Virus record (IMG/VR): IMGVR_UViG_3300032284_000500
Coordinates: 1 to 30,703 of that record
DNA length: 30,703 nucleotides
From: a virus
Direction: 5' to 3' (one strand)
Shown here piece after piece: positions 15,401 to 24,495 of the stretch. The notes under the pieces are model-generated. The model ran no database searches, was not told the origin of the DNA, and worked only from the letters and a program-made list of their open reading frames with translations. Position 1 is the first letter of the stretch. Every line of letters begins with the position of its first letter. The position numbers and the translations under genes were made by a program.

Positions 15401-17170
15401 TCATTGTATACCACCAGACACCGTAATTGCTAGGTTTGCTGATAGCAAATACGGCACTTCACTTGCTGCTAGATCGAGGTTGTTTACCGTTACAGACCCA
15501 TCTCTGCTTAGTTGTGCAATATCTACTGTAGATACTCCAGCAACATTTGATGCAGCAGTGATGACATTTGATGTATGGACTTGTCTTCCAAAAGTATTAT
15601 TATCAAAGGCAAAAAGACCAGTTGTTCCAAGCATTGCGTTATACGCTGCTAGCTTTACGCTAGAAGCTTGATACTGATCCAGTGCTTGGATGTTTAAAGT
15701 CAAGTAAATAGGAACATATGTAGGTGGGTTAACAGTTAGGGTGCTTCCTACAGGAATCTTATCTGCCATATAACTTATAGCTGCGGCCTTTGTAGTTGTC
15801 CAACCAGGTGTTACCTGATTTCCAGCAACTAACCCGCCGCTTACAAAAGCATCCGTATCTGTGCTTGCAATTCTAAAAGTTGTTGTAGAGGGAGTGTCAT
15901 AGATTACGGCACTAACTAGGTTAAAACTTGTGGGTACTACTCCAGTAATGGTTACAATTTGACCAACACCATATAGGTGATTACTATCGGTAGTAACAGT
16001 TATATATGTACCGTCCGTAGTTATATTTGTAATTGTACCAATCTGGGTATAGATTCCAGGGGTTGCGGTTCCATCATCTGGAGATTGAATATAAGCGTTT
16101 ACTAAACTATACACAGCAGATTCTGCTCTTACCTTTCCTACTCCAGGAACCAAAGATAATAGATAGTCGTAGTCAGATAAGGTAACTGCACGCTTTCTTG
16201 CAGAGATAGCCGCTTTAATTTTAGTTTTAAGTTGTATAGTATTATCTGGGTCTGCACCACCAACTGCAGCGTATGCATTAGTTGCCGTTATGTAAGAGAT
16301 TGCTTCTGGATCTAAGTTGCCTGGAATAAAGGTAACTTCAGAGATGCTGCTTGCAGCAATATTTCCTGCCAAACCAACGCTAGTTCTATACAATGAGCTA
16401 ATAGTTTGTCCATTAGGTGGGATCTGTCCTGTGATTCCATCACCAAAGAGAACAGTTAAAGTTCCATCGTCATTTTGACGTGTTGTGAATACTAGGTCTT
16501 GTGGCCCAGATTCAATTAGAGTATCTACATACTTCCAGGTAGAAAAAGCAACGTCTTGGCCTACATACACAATAAGAGAACTATCAACAATTCCTACATC
16601 AATGATATTAATCTCCTGGTTAGCAGTTCCATCAGAAGTACCAATAATGCTGGGAAGGGGTTTGTTATAGCTTGGGTCAATAAGATCTGGACGATCCGTA
16701 TTAACTGTTTTGCCTTCTATAGCGTTAAGAGTAACTGTCTGCCCAGGAAGTACAGCTGTTGCGGCTTCAGTGGTTTCAAAGTACGCCTCAGTATAATTGC
16801 CATAACTTAATAAAGCAAGTACTTGCGTACCAATTGGAATATCAATAGTGTTTGTATCTTGATTGTTTGTAAAGCTTACTCGAACAAATGCTGGAATAGG
16901 TCCAGACGGTTTATATCCATATAGAGCAGCAAAGTTAAGAAGGTTGCTGCGTTGAGTAGCCGTATCAACAGATGTTTCATTTGCAATACGGTCTAAGTAA
17001 TAAGACATAATATCGCCCATATAGGCAAAAGACTCTAATAGAACAGCACCTAGATCATTAGGGTTGCTAGCATCCCAGTTAGTTCCAGTGTTTTGTGCAA
17101 CTAAAGAAATAAGATCCGCTTTAAGAGCGGCATAGTCTCTAGACGTATAGTCAATTTGTGGGTTACTCAT
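15401..17170 (-). CDS. Baseplate wedge protein, gpJ/T4 gp6-like, with an inserted beta domain
   Basis: 589 residues. The N-terminus is typical of baseplate J proteins: DYTSRDYAALKADLI (7-21), then DLGAVLLESFAYMGDIMSYY (39-58) and QRSNLLNFAALYGYKP (73-88). The central part has AISARKRAVTLSDYDYLL (321-338), the conserved helix of the family, and PGVGKVRAESA (342-352). Residues about 375-455 interrupt the family pattern with a beta-rich domain (HLYGVGQIVTITGV, then PSTTTFRIAS). Wedge proteins build the six-fold rim that holds the fibres and starts sheath contraction. It follows the gp25-like gene by two bases, the usual order in contractile tails. Confidence 0.9.
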   Translation of the reverse strand: MSNPQIDYTSRDYAALKADLISLVAQNTGTNWDASNPNDLGAVLLESFAYMGDIMSYYLDRIANETSVDTATQRSNLLNFAALYGYKPSGPIPAFVRVSFTNNQDTNTIDIPIGTQVLALLSYGNYTEAYFETTEAATAVLPGQTVTLNAIEGKTVNTDRPDLIDPSYNKPLPSIIGTSDGTANQEINIIDVGIVDSSLIVYVGQDVAFSTWKYVDTLIESGPQDLVFTTRQNDDGTLTVLFGDGITGQIPPNGQTISSLYRTSVGLAGNIAASSISEVTFIPGNLDPEAISYITATNAYAAVGGADPDNTIQLKTKIKAAISARKRAVTLSDYDYLLSLVPGVGKVRAESAVYSLVNAYIQSPDDGTATPGIYTQIGTITNITTDGTYITVTTDSNHLYGVGQIVTITGVVPTSFNLVSAVIYDTPSTTTFRIASTDTDAFVSGGLVAGNQVTPGWTTTKAAAISYMADKIPVGSTLTVNPPTYVPIYLTLNIQALDQYQASSVKLAAYNAMLGTTGLFAFDNNTFGRQVHTSNVITAASNVAGVSTVDIAQLSRDGSVTVNNLDLAASEVPYLLSANLAITVSGGIQ

Positions 17171-17172
17171 TA

Positions 17173-17562
17173 TTACCTCGTAATCGTTCCGTCAGCATTA
17201 AAGGATGAAGTACTAACTGTTAGGCTTGTAAGTGTGCTAGTAGGTAGTGTTAGGGTTACCGTAACATCTGCATGTCCGTCTTGACCTATATCTCCAATTT
17301 TTATGTCAGAGATGTCAATATCCGGAATCCATCTAGCTATTGCTTGGCGTATTGCTTGGTTTACAGCGGCTTGAAAATTGCCCTGATTTTCAAACAAAGC
17401 ACCAGCAAGATCTGTTCCATAGTCTTGAAGCATAGGGCGCTGTCCTACATTTGTAGACAAAAGCGTCAATACCCTATCAGTATAAATCTTATTAATATCT
17501 GTGCTGTATTTTACAACTCCATAGGCATCTATATTATATGGGTAAGATATGGCTGTACTCAT
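17173..17562 (-). CDS. gp25-like baseplate wedge protein
   Basis: 129 residues from ATG at 17562. A longer frame to 17580 adds six residues but lies in the previous gene; the 17562 start makes an ATGA four-base overlap. The family pattern is VLTLLSTNVGQRPMLQDYGTDLAGALFE (about 31-58), a GxR-M-x2-YG-x2-L core, followed by an amphipathic helix VNQAIRQAIARWIPDI and a beta hairpin. In T4, gp25 links the wedge to the sheath and hub and its core is conserved in all contractile injection systems. Confidence 0.9.
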   Translation of the reverse strand: MSTAISYPYNIDAYGVVKYSTDINKIYTDRVLTLLSTNVGQRPMLQDYGTDLAGALFENQGNFQAAVNQAIRQAIARWIPDIDISDIKIGDIGQDGHADVTVTLTLPTSTLTSLTVSTSSFNADGTITR

Positions 17563-18062
17563 GGCTCTATCCCCATCCATACTGGATACTCAGGGTCTCC
17601 GTCAATAAACATAACCCATACGTTTTGATTTACCCTAGGGATAATTCTATGGGGTGTATGCTCATCAGTCTTGTTAGTCTCCTGCTTATCATTCCATTTT
17701 TCTGCGGTGTTAGTAGTGGTGACGTGGGGATGCTTTAGGGTGTTTGAGTTTTTAGCCACAACTGTTAGAGCAGGAACCGTAATTGTTCCTCCCTGGGGAT
17801 CTGATACTGTTTTAGAGGATGTTGTAAGAAGGGCAGCAATCTGGGCCGCAGTATGCGGGCTATGATCTGGGTGATTTGAATTGCTTGTAACAGGCAAACA
17901 GGCTACTGCCCAGTTATGTACCGCTGTTCCTGTAGGCATGTGAACAGACACTTTAATTCTGCTTTTCTTTAGTGGGTCGTTAACATCTTTGACTATTGCT
18001 CTATATATACCAAAGAAGCGTGGACGCCCTTGCGGATCCATGCCATATTCAGAGTCCAACAT
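17559..18062 (-). CDS. OB-fold spike-base protein (T4 gp5 N-terminus / gpV-like)
   Basis: 167 residues. The OB-type barrel is indicated by FFGIYRAIVKDVNDPLKKSR (16-35), VSVHMPTG, AVACLP, and the C-terminal VWVMFIDGDPEYPVWMGIEP, the same blocks found at the start of T4 gp5 and in gpV-type spike proteins. An insert of about 70 Thr/Asn/His-rich residues separates the barrel halves. There is no lysozyme domain and no beta-helical needle, so the puncturing tip must be another protein. It overlaps the hub gene by 14 bases and the gp25-like gene by four. Confidence 0.78.
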   Translation of the reverse strand: MLDSEYGMDPQGRPRFFGIYRAIVKDVNDPLKKSRIKVSVHMPTGTAVHNWAVACLPVTSNSNHPDHSPHTAAQIAALLTTSSKTVSDPQGGTITVPALTVVAKNSNTLKHPHVTTTNTAEKWNDKQETNKTDEHTPHRIIPRVNQNVWVMFIDGDPEYPVWMGIEP

Positions 18063-18678
18063 TTTGAACTCCCTTCGGTGAGGTTGATTTCCATGTAGTG
18101 GTGCGCTTAATTACTTTAAAGTTTGGTGCCTTAGTAGAGTATATATTATTTGAAAGGCCAGCTGGAACACCTACGGCAGGTGGTTGGTTTACAGCGGTAG
18201 GGCTTGTAAGACCGTAGTCAGCTGAAAGATCTGAACTATTAGGGGATAAACTGAGGTCTAAAAGCTGTGGTGCTGGATCGGCTGTTACAGATTGTCCTGA
18301 TATTTCAGCTTGTACATCACGCACAGTATTTGCTTTTTTAGCTTTGAGGTCAATTTCCCCAATCACATCTGTTCCTACTTCAAGCTCTAACAAGTATTTG
18401 GCAGGTATACCACCAAATGTATGGCGGATAGAAAGCACCGTCCAATACCCAGACATGCCGTTAGGAAGTCCATCAAGGTATATTGGTTGGTAAAGCTTAA
18501 CTGACACGTTGCCCATAACAGATACCTTTGCTCGGTGTACCCAACGTTTTGCATCAGAATAGTCATTAGCAATTTGCTTTGACTCAGCAAGGCTAGTTAC
18601 TACTTCACGGGTTTGGTGTTTTTTAAATTTAGGTGCTACTGGTTTACCAGCAGAACTATTGGAATAGGTACTTGTCAT
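18049..18678 (-). CDS. Baseplate hub, C-terminal half (gpD/gp27-like)
   Basis: 209 residues. The segment at about 30-105 matches the last part of gpD-type hub proteins: SLAESKQIANDYSDAKRWVHRAKVSVMG, then YLDGLPNGMSGYWTVLSIRHTFG and YLLELEVGTDVIGE. The remaining half is Pro/Ser/Asn-rich and probably unstructured, ending with a basic segment. The first half of the hub is encoded by the gene just upstream, with an ATGA overlap at 18675-18678, so the usual single hub protein seems divided in two. The two chains should associate in the trimeric hub under the spike. Confidence 0.72.
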   Translation of the reverse strand: MTSTYSNSSAGKPVAPKFKKHQTREVVTSLAESKQIANDYSDAKRWVHRAKVSVMGNVSVKLYQPIYLDGLPNGMSGYWTVLSIRHTFGGIPAKYLLELEVGTDVIGEIDLKAKKANTVRDVQAEISGQSVTADPAPQLLDLSLSPNSSDLSADYGLTSPTAVNQPPAVGVPAGLSNNIYSTKAPNFKVIKRTTTWKSTSPKGVQNVGL

Positions 18679-19523
18679 TTAAAGAATCCTTTTCCAGGTT
18701 TTACCGCACCCTTTTTTGCTGGGTTAGCGTTCTTATGCTTGTGTGTAACCTTGATAGCTTTACCTGTAGATACGTTAGTACCTGTAGTAGTTCTGTCAAC
18801 ATTGATTTCAAGCTCAGGTGCCTCATCTGATGGGTATGCCTGAAAGTTAAGCACAGTTCCTAAGTTTCTATCTGACTTAGTAGCTACGCCTCCTTGTGGG
18901 TCGTCTATGTAATAAAAGTATGGAGCATTCTTTTTATGATCATTGTAGAGCTTATCTTTGGACATAAAGATAATAGTAGTATTGTCAGCTCTTAAAGCAA
19001 ATCCAGTTTGAGCAGCTAACCGTTTACAGAACTGCCAATCACTAACACCTGCCTGAACAATAGATGGTCTCTTACGTGGGTGGCGTTGAGTTGTGGCCTT
19101 CATGCCATGCTTTTTAGCAATCTTACCTATGCATTGATCAGCTGTTACGTTTGTATAGACTGTTTGATCTGGGTTCTTTAACAGGTACGATGCACCCACA
19201 CATATTACATCTGTATTAGTTGCTTTAAGACCATTTGTAGATATTGGTGTATGAACATATCCAGTCCATGTAGCCTTTACTTTTTCAGACTGGTAGCTAA
19301 AAGTAACTGGGTCTCCTGAACGAATCTCAGTACCTTTTACAAAAGGCTTACCTTTGAAATGCAGGACTAAACGGTCATGCTGCTCAATATCTTGGTACAA
19401 CTCAGCACCAATTAATATCAATTCTAGGTTGGGAGTTTTAGGAAACTTAACAGAGAATGTAGAACCAGCTGTGGCTTCTTGCCATTGAAAGGTTTGAGTA
19501 GATGGGCTACTAGTTTGTGCCAT
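18675..19523 (-). CDS. Baseplate hub, N-terminal half (gpD/gp27-like)
   Basis: 282 residues. After a beta-rich first domain (FSVKFPKTPNLELILIGAELYQDIEQHDRL, about 23-52; FTYQSEKVKATWTGYV-like strand near 95-110), the hallmark gpD segment follows: VICVGASYLLKNPDQTVYTNVTADQCIGKIAKKHGM (about 125-160) and QAGVSDWQFCKRLAAQTGFALRADNTTIIF (about 176-206). The C-terminal 50 residues are Lys/Gly-rich. Hub trimers connect the tail tube to the central spike. The protein stops where the last domain of gpD would begin, and that domain is found in the next gene. Confidence 0.78.
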   Translation of the reverse strand: MAQTSSPSTQTFQWQEATAGSTFSVKFPKTPNLELILIGAELYQDIEQHDRLVLHFKGKPFVKGTEIRSGDPVTFSYQSEKVKATWTGYVHTPISTNGLKATNTDVICVGASYLLKNPDQTVYTNVTADQCIGKIAKKHGMKATTQRHPRKRPSIVQAGVSDWQFCKRLAAQTGFALRADNTTIIFMSKDKLYNDHKKNAPYFYYIDDPQGGVATKSDRNLGTVLNFQAYPSDEAPELEINVDRTTTGTNVSTGKAIKVTHKHKNANPAKKGAVKPGKGFFK

Positions 19524-19794
19524 AAGGAATCCTTATAACTGTTCCAGGAACTATAGCTATAGGGTTAATAATCTCTGGGTTGATTTCCATAATCTCCCAC
19601 CAATATTTAGAACCATCCCCATAGGTCTGAGATAGAGAAGCTAGGCTGTCTCCTTCTTTCCATATGTATTCGATATAGTCAACTGTAGTTGATGTAGGAA
19701 ACTTTCTAAACACGCCGATTGTATATACCCCAGTATATTTATCTGGGATCTGTACAAGAGGTCCATCATAATATCTAGATACGTTTTCAATCAT
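19510..19794 (-). CDS. LysM-domain baseplate protein (gp53/gpX-like)
   Basis: 94 residues. A LysM fold is visible in about residues 42-92: YIWKEGDSLASLSQTYGDGSKYWWEIMEINP, then VPGTVIRIP. The N-terminal 40 residues (RYYDGPLVQIPDKYTGVYTIGVFRKFP) are typical of small baseplate proteins of this type, as in T4 gp53. It binds near the hub and may contact peptidoglycan or simply stabilise the hub. It overlaps the next gene by 14 bases. Confidence 0.82.
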   Translation of the reverse strand: MIENVSRYYDGPLVQIPDKYTGVYTIGVFRKFPTSTTVDYIEYIWKEGDSLASLSQTYGDGSKYWWEIMEINPEIINPIAIVPGTVIRIPYGTN

Positions 19795-19796
19795 AA

Positions 19797-21347
19797 TTAA
19801 CCTCCAGTAGTTGTAGTTGTAGACTTAATTGTTACTGTCTTTTGTGCTTTACCTACATATCCAGTAGAATCAAATACTGGATAACGGTTAATAGTTACAG
19901 AAACAACAGTAAGAATAGGAACCATATCTTTAGAAAACATGACGTGGTTAACACTTAATCCTGCAAGTCCACCATAATATGTCATATTTTCATGAATTTT
20001 TAAGAAAAACGGAGTACCAGTAATGTATCCAAAATCTGATGTTTCTCCTTTATATGAAATAAGACCAGTTGATGTAGGGCTTCCGTTTACAACTCTATAT
20101 AAAAATTCAAGGTCATATTCAGTACCACGATATTTAAGTCCATCTTGTTCTTCTGGTCTTAGAGGTCTTGAATAATTTCCAGGCGTATATGTATTAGTTT
20201 TAAGTTCTGTTACGTCTTGAATTCTATTTAAATAGAGATCAAAACTTACAATTGTTGGGCCACCTAAAATATTTGCTGGGTCACTTGAGCTAAGTGTCCA
20301 GTCAATAGGAGTATTAGCTGTTGTTGTATAACTAATGGTGGTTGGATTATAAGTAAAGTTAAACCCATAAACAGCAGTTTTTCCAGTCTTTAGTTTTTTA
20401 TTTAGGTTTGCTGCTGTTGAAGCATCTTGGTAAATACTACCAAGTTTATGAGTAGCACCAATAATTCCAAAAGCTTGTGGATCATTTATATACTCATCAA
20501 AGCTAGGGCGACGTGTCCAAATATGACTAGGTGGATTATAAAATTGTGTGCTATTTTTTGGATTAACAACGGCAGGATTAATAGTAGAACTACCTGTAGA
20601 TGTGCTCGTATCAGTTACGGCTTTAAGTAAACGCTTTTGTGCAGTTTGCCAAACTGTTCCACCTTTTTTAGTTTCACTACCCTGTAAAGTTTTTAATAGT
20701 TTTTTACCTGTAATATCAAAGGTAGTTATGTAAACGTTGTACCCGCCACCGCTCTTTGCCTCTTCTGTGGCTAACACCCATTGACCTGTAGCAGATGCAG
20801 TGGCATCCCAACGAAGTGTTCCAATATTTGTTTTTCCCCCAATAGCTGTCCAAAGATCTGTAACATTTCCACTACTATCTACATGTGGAATTGAAGGTTG
20901 GCTTGTTGGGGCAACGGTCCAAGAAATAGTTTGAATCTTAGTTCCTGGCTTTAAAGGAACAGTTACGTTATTTCCACTAGTGTGGTCTAGACGTGTTACG
21001 GTAAATGATGGGGTAAAGGTAGTGGGAACAGTTAATGCTTTAAATTCTATATATAAGGTATACCCGTCTTTAGTATTAAATTCGGTATGAAGTCCCCCAC
21101 TTGTATACGTAAAACCTACGCCTGAAGGAACAGCATTTGAATCTGCCCTAAAGTTATCTTTGCTTGTATCAGATTCTCCCCATGTAAGGTGTGTTTCTGT
21201 TCCATCTACGTTTTTATATCCACGAATAACACAGGTAACGGGGATGTCTTTAGACTGGGTAGAAGTAGCTGAGCTGTGGGGCACATTAACAAACTGACCA
21301 TTAATGTGCTGTTGAAAATCAACAGTATAGTAATAAGTAGTAGCCAT
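19797..21347 (-). CDS. Tail/baseplate structural protein downstream of the tape measure
   Basis: 516 residues, beta-rich. The N-terminal half (about 1-250) has a domain with many Thr/Ser/Gly and no recognised family; it may be an Ig-like or lectin-like decoration. The C-terminal half (about 275-516) contains FGFNFTYNP-like sequence (AVYGFNFTYNPTTISYTT), SFDLYLNRIQD, and PFFLKIHENMTYYGGLAGLSVNHVMFSKDMVPILTVVSVTINRYP, the pattern of proteins placed between tape measure and LysM protein in contractile actinophage tails, probably tail-tube terminators or tube-baseplate connectors. It starts at the TAATG of the tape measure stop. Confidence 0.65.
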   Translation of the reverse strand: MATTYYYTVDFQQHINGQFVNVPHSSATSTQSKDIPVTCVIRGYKNVDGTETHLTWGESDTSKDNFRADSNAVPSGVGFTYTSGGLHTEFNTKDGYTLYIEFKALTVPTTFTPSFTVTRLDHTSGNNVTVPLKPGTKIQTISWTVAPTSQPSIPHVDSSGNVTDLWTAIGGKTNIGTLRWDATASATGQWVLATEEAKSGGGYNVYITTFDITGKKLLKTLQGSETKKGGTVWQTAQKRLLKAVTDTSTSTGSSTINPAVVNPKNSTQFYNPPSHIWTRRPSFDEYINDPQAFGIIGATHKLGSIYQDASTAANLNKKLKTGKTAVYGFNFTYNPTTISYTTTANTPIDWTLSSSDPANILGGPTIVSFDLYLNRIQDVTELKTNTYTPGNYSRPLRPEEQDGLKYRGTEYDLEFLYRVVNGSPTSTGLISYKGETSDFGYITGTPFFLKIHENMTYYGGLAGLSVNHVMFSKDMVPILTVVSVTINRYPVFDSTGYVGKAQKTVTIKSTTTTTGG

Positions 21348-24337
21348 TACATCATACCTATCTGTTGTTGCTTAAGCTTACGCTCAAGGCTATTAGAGAA
21401 TACATGAACCATACGTTCAGCTTCTTGTGGGCTTGCCTGTGCAATATTAACATCCATCTTTACATAGATGTGTACATCTCCGCCAGATGCTACACCAAAA
21501 GGTTTCTTACGAATACGGTCAGCAGTGCCAGCATCAATAACCATTTCATCCTTGTGGATGAGGGCAAGCTGATCTGCAGGCACACGAGAGGTACCTACAT
21601 CATAAGATGGAATCTTCAGTGCTTTCTTTGTAGCAGCAGCATCTGCTAAGAATTTAGCAAATTTACCGCTTGTAAAAGTAGCCCAAGGTGCCCAGTTTTT
21701 ACCGCCTGTACTTTTATCCATCGCAGCTTCTGCGTTAAATGGTGCTATAGGTAAGCGATGTCCATCACGATATTTATCATTGTATGCTTTCCAATTCTTT
21801 AAAGAACGAATTTGGAATAGCCCTATGCTTGGTCCCCACTTTGCGTCTTGTAAGTTTAGGTCTCCAAGAGCTCCCGCACGCCCGCCAGACTCAGCTAATG
21901 AAACAGAAAAAGCGGTATCAAGAGCCTTGCCCTTAAATCCCTTTCTGTATAGAAGAGTCATAAGATCTTTATGGCTTACTTTACCCCCGCCTTGTACAGA
22001 CGAATAATCAATACTTTGACTTGAAATTTTCTTTAAAGCGCTAGGACTTAGATGCTTTGAAAGATCTTCATAATTTACAGGACCAGAACCATGGGTTAAA
22101 CCAGCAATCATTGATGATATGTCAGATGAACTTAGGCTACCACTGGCAATAGATTTATTCATATTTATGTTGCTATCAGTACCGTAAGTATTACCTCGTG
22201 GGCTAGGACCAAACCCTAAGAATCCTTTAACAGCATTAAATAGGTTACTTAACCAACCACCTTTTTTCATAAGTGGTGCTGGATTAGTTTGTCCATGTCC
22301 TGTACCAACATAAGAACCATATTCAAAGTGTAAGTGTGGTGCAGTAGAGTTTCCTGAATTTGCTGCGCCACGTCGTCCACCTGACATTGCAACAATATCT
22401 CCAGCACTTACTCTCTTTCCTGGATTTGCTACAACTCTGTTTAAATGTCCGTATAAAGATTGCTTAGCATTTCCATGTTGAACAACAAGGTAATTGCCAT
22501 AGCCGTTTGGATCCATACCATTTTTAAGAACTGTTCCGCTATCTACTGCAGTAAGCGGGGTATTCTCTACGACTCCGTAGTCAATTCCTCTGTGCATAGC
22601 AGTAGTCATAACGCCTTTAGCGTTCTTATAGGTACGCATTCCATATCCAGAAGTTATGCGAGCACCAGCTGGAACCGGTGAGTTTAGTAGGTGGGAGGCA
22701 TTACTTGGCGCAACACTGTGTGTTCCAGATGAGGGAGCACCATCAGCACCGCCTTTACCACCACCTGCAAATAGCTGCCCTAGTAAGTTTGCCCCACCTG
22801 AGAGTAATCCGGCGCCTGCTGCAAGAAGAGGATCAAATGGTCCAGCCCAAGCACTAAGACCTGCAGTAATAGCTGCAGAAGTGCCTGCAGTTTTAAGAAT
22901 AGAACCCCAATTAATACCGCCACCAGAAGTTTTTCTACTTTGATAGCCACCAAGAACACCTAATGCAGTTCCTACAAATGGAAGGGCTTTTCCAAATTTA
23001 CCTAAAGAACCAAACCTATTTAATAAGCCACCTTTTGAAATAGCATTGCTTACGTCTCCTACACCAGTTGATACAGCTCCGGTATCTGACAAAGCTGTGG
23101 TCACAGATTTACCTACGCCCAATTTTGATAAAGCAGCCTTTGTCATTAAAGCGTTTATTCCATAACCAGCTGCAGCAGAAGCTATGCCGCTTACTCCACC
23201 AGCTACATTACCTGCTCCTGGAAACGTTTGTAAAAAACCTTTAAGGCCCATCAGGGCAGTAGTAACTCCTCCAGCAGCACTAGCTACTGAAGCAAACGCA
23301 TTATTAAGGTCTGTTGCACCACCAAGTGCGGCATTATATCCACCAACTAATCCTTGCTGTGTGTTCTGCAGTACATTAGCTTCACTAGTATTGTATTTAA
23401 ACATTGAACGGATAGGGCTATCTTTGCCTACCCCAAGAAGATCAAGAGACTTTTGTGCATTACCAAGAGTGTCTGCAGTAAGTGCTTGTCCTCCCCCACG
23501 AGCACGTGCAACAACTCCAGCTTGCAATATTCCAGCAAGTTGTTGGTTGCCTCCAGCTAGCTGCTGGATTGTGGAGTAGCCTTTAGAACCAGGGTTATAA
23601 ACCATGGAGGCCTGTTGAGCTGTAATATTTTTACCACGGTACAAGAAGTTGTACACGTCGTTAATCATTTGGTTAGGAGCTTTTAACTGGCCTTGAGGAT
23701 CACGAATGCTAATTCCAGCACGTAGGAAATTCATTCCGTTTGCTTGTGAAAGGGCAGCAGCTACTTGCTCATTTGTTCCACCAGAGATTGCACTAAGCCC
23801 ACCAAGTTGGGACATAATGTTTTTAGAGCTAAGAGAACTTGCTGTGTATCCGCCCTGATACATGATGCCCATAGCTGCCATGGTTGGGCCCATAGCGCTA
23901 GTTGCACCACCACCTACAAGGCGGTTAGATTGTCCAATTAACGCATTAGCAGACATGCCGCTAATACCGGCTGTTGTATCAGCAGCAATTCTTTGGGTAA
24001 CGGCTGCCATTGTATTTGGCGCCATGCCCATCATTGCAGAACCTACAGCTAATGCGCCTAGGCCAACTTTTTGTTTGGTTGAGAATCCTGAGGATACTTG
24101 TCCAAGGCCAATGCCCATATCCTTAGAGCCAGAGTCTTTAGAAGATAGATTTTTAGCAATGTTGCCTGAAGCTTTCTCAGACTTATCCATCTCCTTGCGG
24201 ATTTTTTCTACATAAGATAATGCCTCTTTAAGGCCTTTGATCATAGATGCTTCTAGACCAAGTCCTTCAAAGTTCACATTGCTCAGCTCCGGCCCACTTC
24301 CAGCATCGGAAGGAGGAACTGTGTTCTGTGTTGCCAC
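21347..24337 (-). CDS. Tape measure protein with M23 peptidase and lytic transglycosylase-like domains
   Basis: 996 residues, GTG start at 24337 sharing one base with the stop of the frame before it. Residues 1-550 are Ala/Gly-rich helix and hydrophobic segments (about 380-520), the tape itself. An M23 endopeptidase domain follows (about 555-690), with zinc ligands H582 and D586 (HRGIDYG), YGH631, and H668-L-H670 (PHLHFEYG). A goose-lysozyme/SLT-like domain covers about 785-900, with catalytic candidate E816 (SLAESGG) and GLFQIRS (839-845). The C-terminus is a helix. The enzymes probably cut peptidoglycan as the tape leaves the tube during infection. Confidence 0.92.
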   Translation of the reverse strand: MATQNTVPPSDAGSGPELSNVNFEGLGLEASMIKGLKEALSYVEKIRKEMDKSEKASGNIAKNLSSKDSGSKDMGIGLGQVSSGFSTKQKVGLGALAVGSAMMGMAPNTMAAVTQRIAADTTAGISGMSANALIGQSNRLVGGGATSAMGPTMAAMGIMYQGGYTASSLSSKNIMSQLGGLSAISGGTNEQVAAALSQANGMNFLRAGISIRDPQGQLKAPNQMINDVYNFLYRGKNITAQQASMVYNPGSKGYSTIQQLAGGNQQLAGILQAGVVARARGGGQALTADTLGNAQKSLDLLGVGKDSPIRSMFKYNTSEANVLQNTQQGLVGGYNAALGGATDLNNAFASVASAAGGVTTALMGLKGFLQTFPGAGNVAGGVSGIASAAAGYGINALMTKAALSKLGVGKSVTTALSDTGAVSTGVGDVSNAISKGGLLNRFGSLGKFGKALPFVGTALGVLGGYQSRKTSGGGINWGSILKTAGTSAAITAGLSAWAGPFDPLLAAGAGLLSGGANLLGQLFAGGGKGGADGAPSSGTHSVAPSNASHLLNSPVPAGARITSGYGMRTYKNAKGVMTTAMHRGIDYGVVENTPLTAVDSGTVLKNGMDPNGYGNYLVVQHGNAKQSLYGHLNRVVANPGKRVSAGDIVAMSGGRRGAANSGNSTAPHLHFEYGSYVGTGHGQTNPAPLMKKGGWLSNLFNAVKGFLGFGPSPRGNTYGTDSNINMNKSIASGSLSSSDISSMIAGLTHGSGPVNYEDLSKHLSPSALKKISSQSIDYSSVQGGGKVSHKDLMTLLYRKGFKGKALDTAFSVSLAESGGRAGALGDLNLQDAKWGPSIGLFQIRSLKNWKAYNDKYRDGHRLPIAPFNAEAAMDKSTGGKNWAPWATFTSGKFAKFLADAAATKKALKIPSYDVGTSRVPADQLALIHKDEMVIDAGTADRIRKKPFGVASGGDVHIYVKMDVNIAQASPQEAERMVHVFSNSLERKLKQQQIGMM

Positions 24338-24495
24338 TATCTATTCACCACCTTAGGTCTTAATGTTGCTTGGGTTAACCAAGTCATTCTTTCTCTTGGA
24401 GATAACGAACGTAGTTCGGTTAGTGACCAACCTGGAAAGTACTGAGACAATAAGTCAAAGGTACCGACTAGGGTTGGATAATCAAACTGATTCTC
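24337..24495 (-). CDS. Second frame of tail-assembly chaperone, reached by +1 frameshift (52 residues)
   Basis: An open frame with no ATG, GTG or usable TTG near its beginning; it starts behind two stops in the palindrome at 24505-24520 and ends with TAG at 24337-24339, overlapping the tape measure GTG by one base. The peptide is clearly protein-like: ENQFDYPTLVGTFDLLSQYF, then PGWSLTELRSLSPRERMTWL, then a basic tail. Amphipathic helices with a W-S-x-x-E-L-x-x-L-x-x-x-E-R pattern resemble the small helical proteins encoded just before the tape measure in contractile systems. The +1 shift at TTT TGA would append it to the gene at 24494-25315, giving a 325-residue fusion. Confidence 0.65.
   Translation of the reverse strand, partial: ENQFDYPTLVGTFDLLSQYFPGWSLTELRSLSPRERMTWLTQATLRPKVVNR

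Noticed and set aside
22656-24215. Several plus-strand frames of 95-131 codons across the tape measure
   Set aside because: Pro/Ala-rich products antisense to Gly/Ala-rich tape measure codons, the usual shadow of such sequence; no starts with ribosome binding sites.
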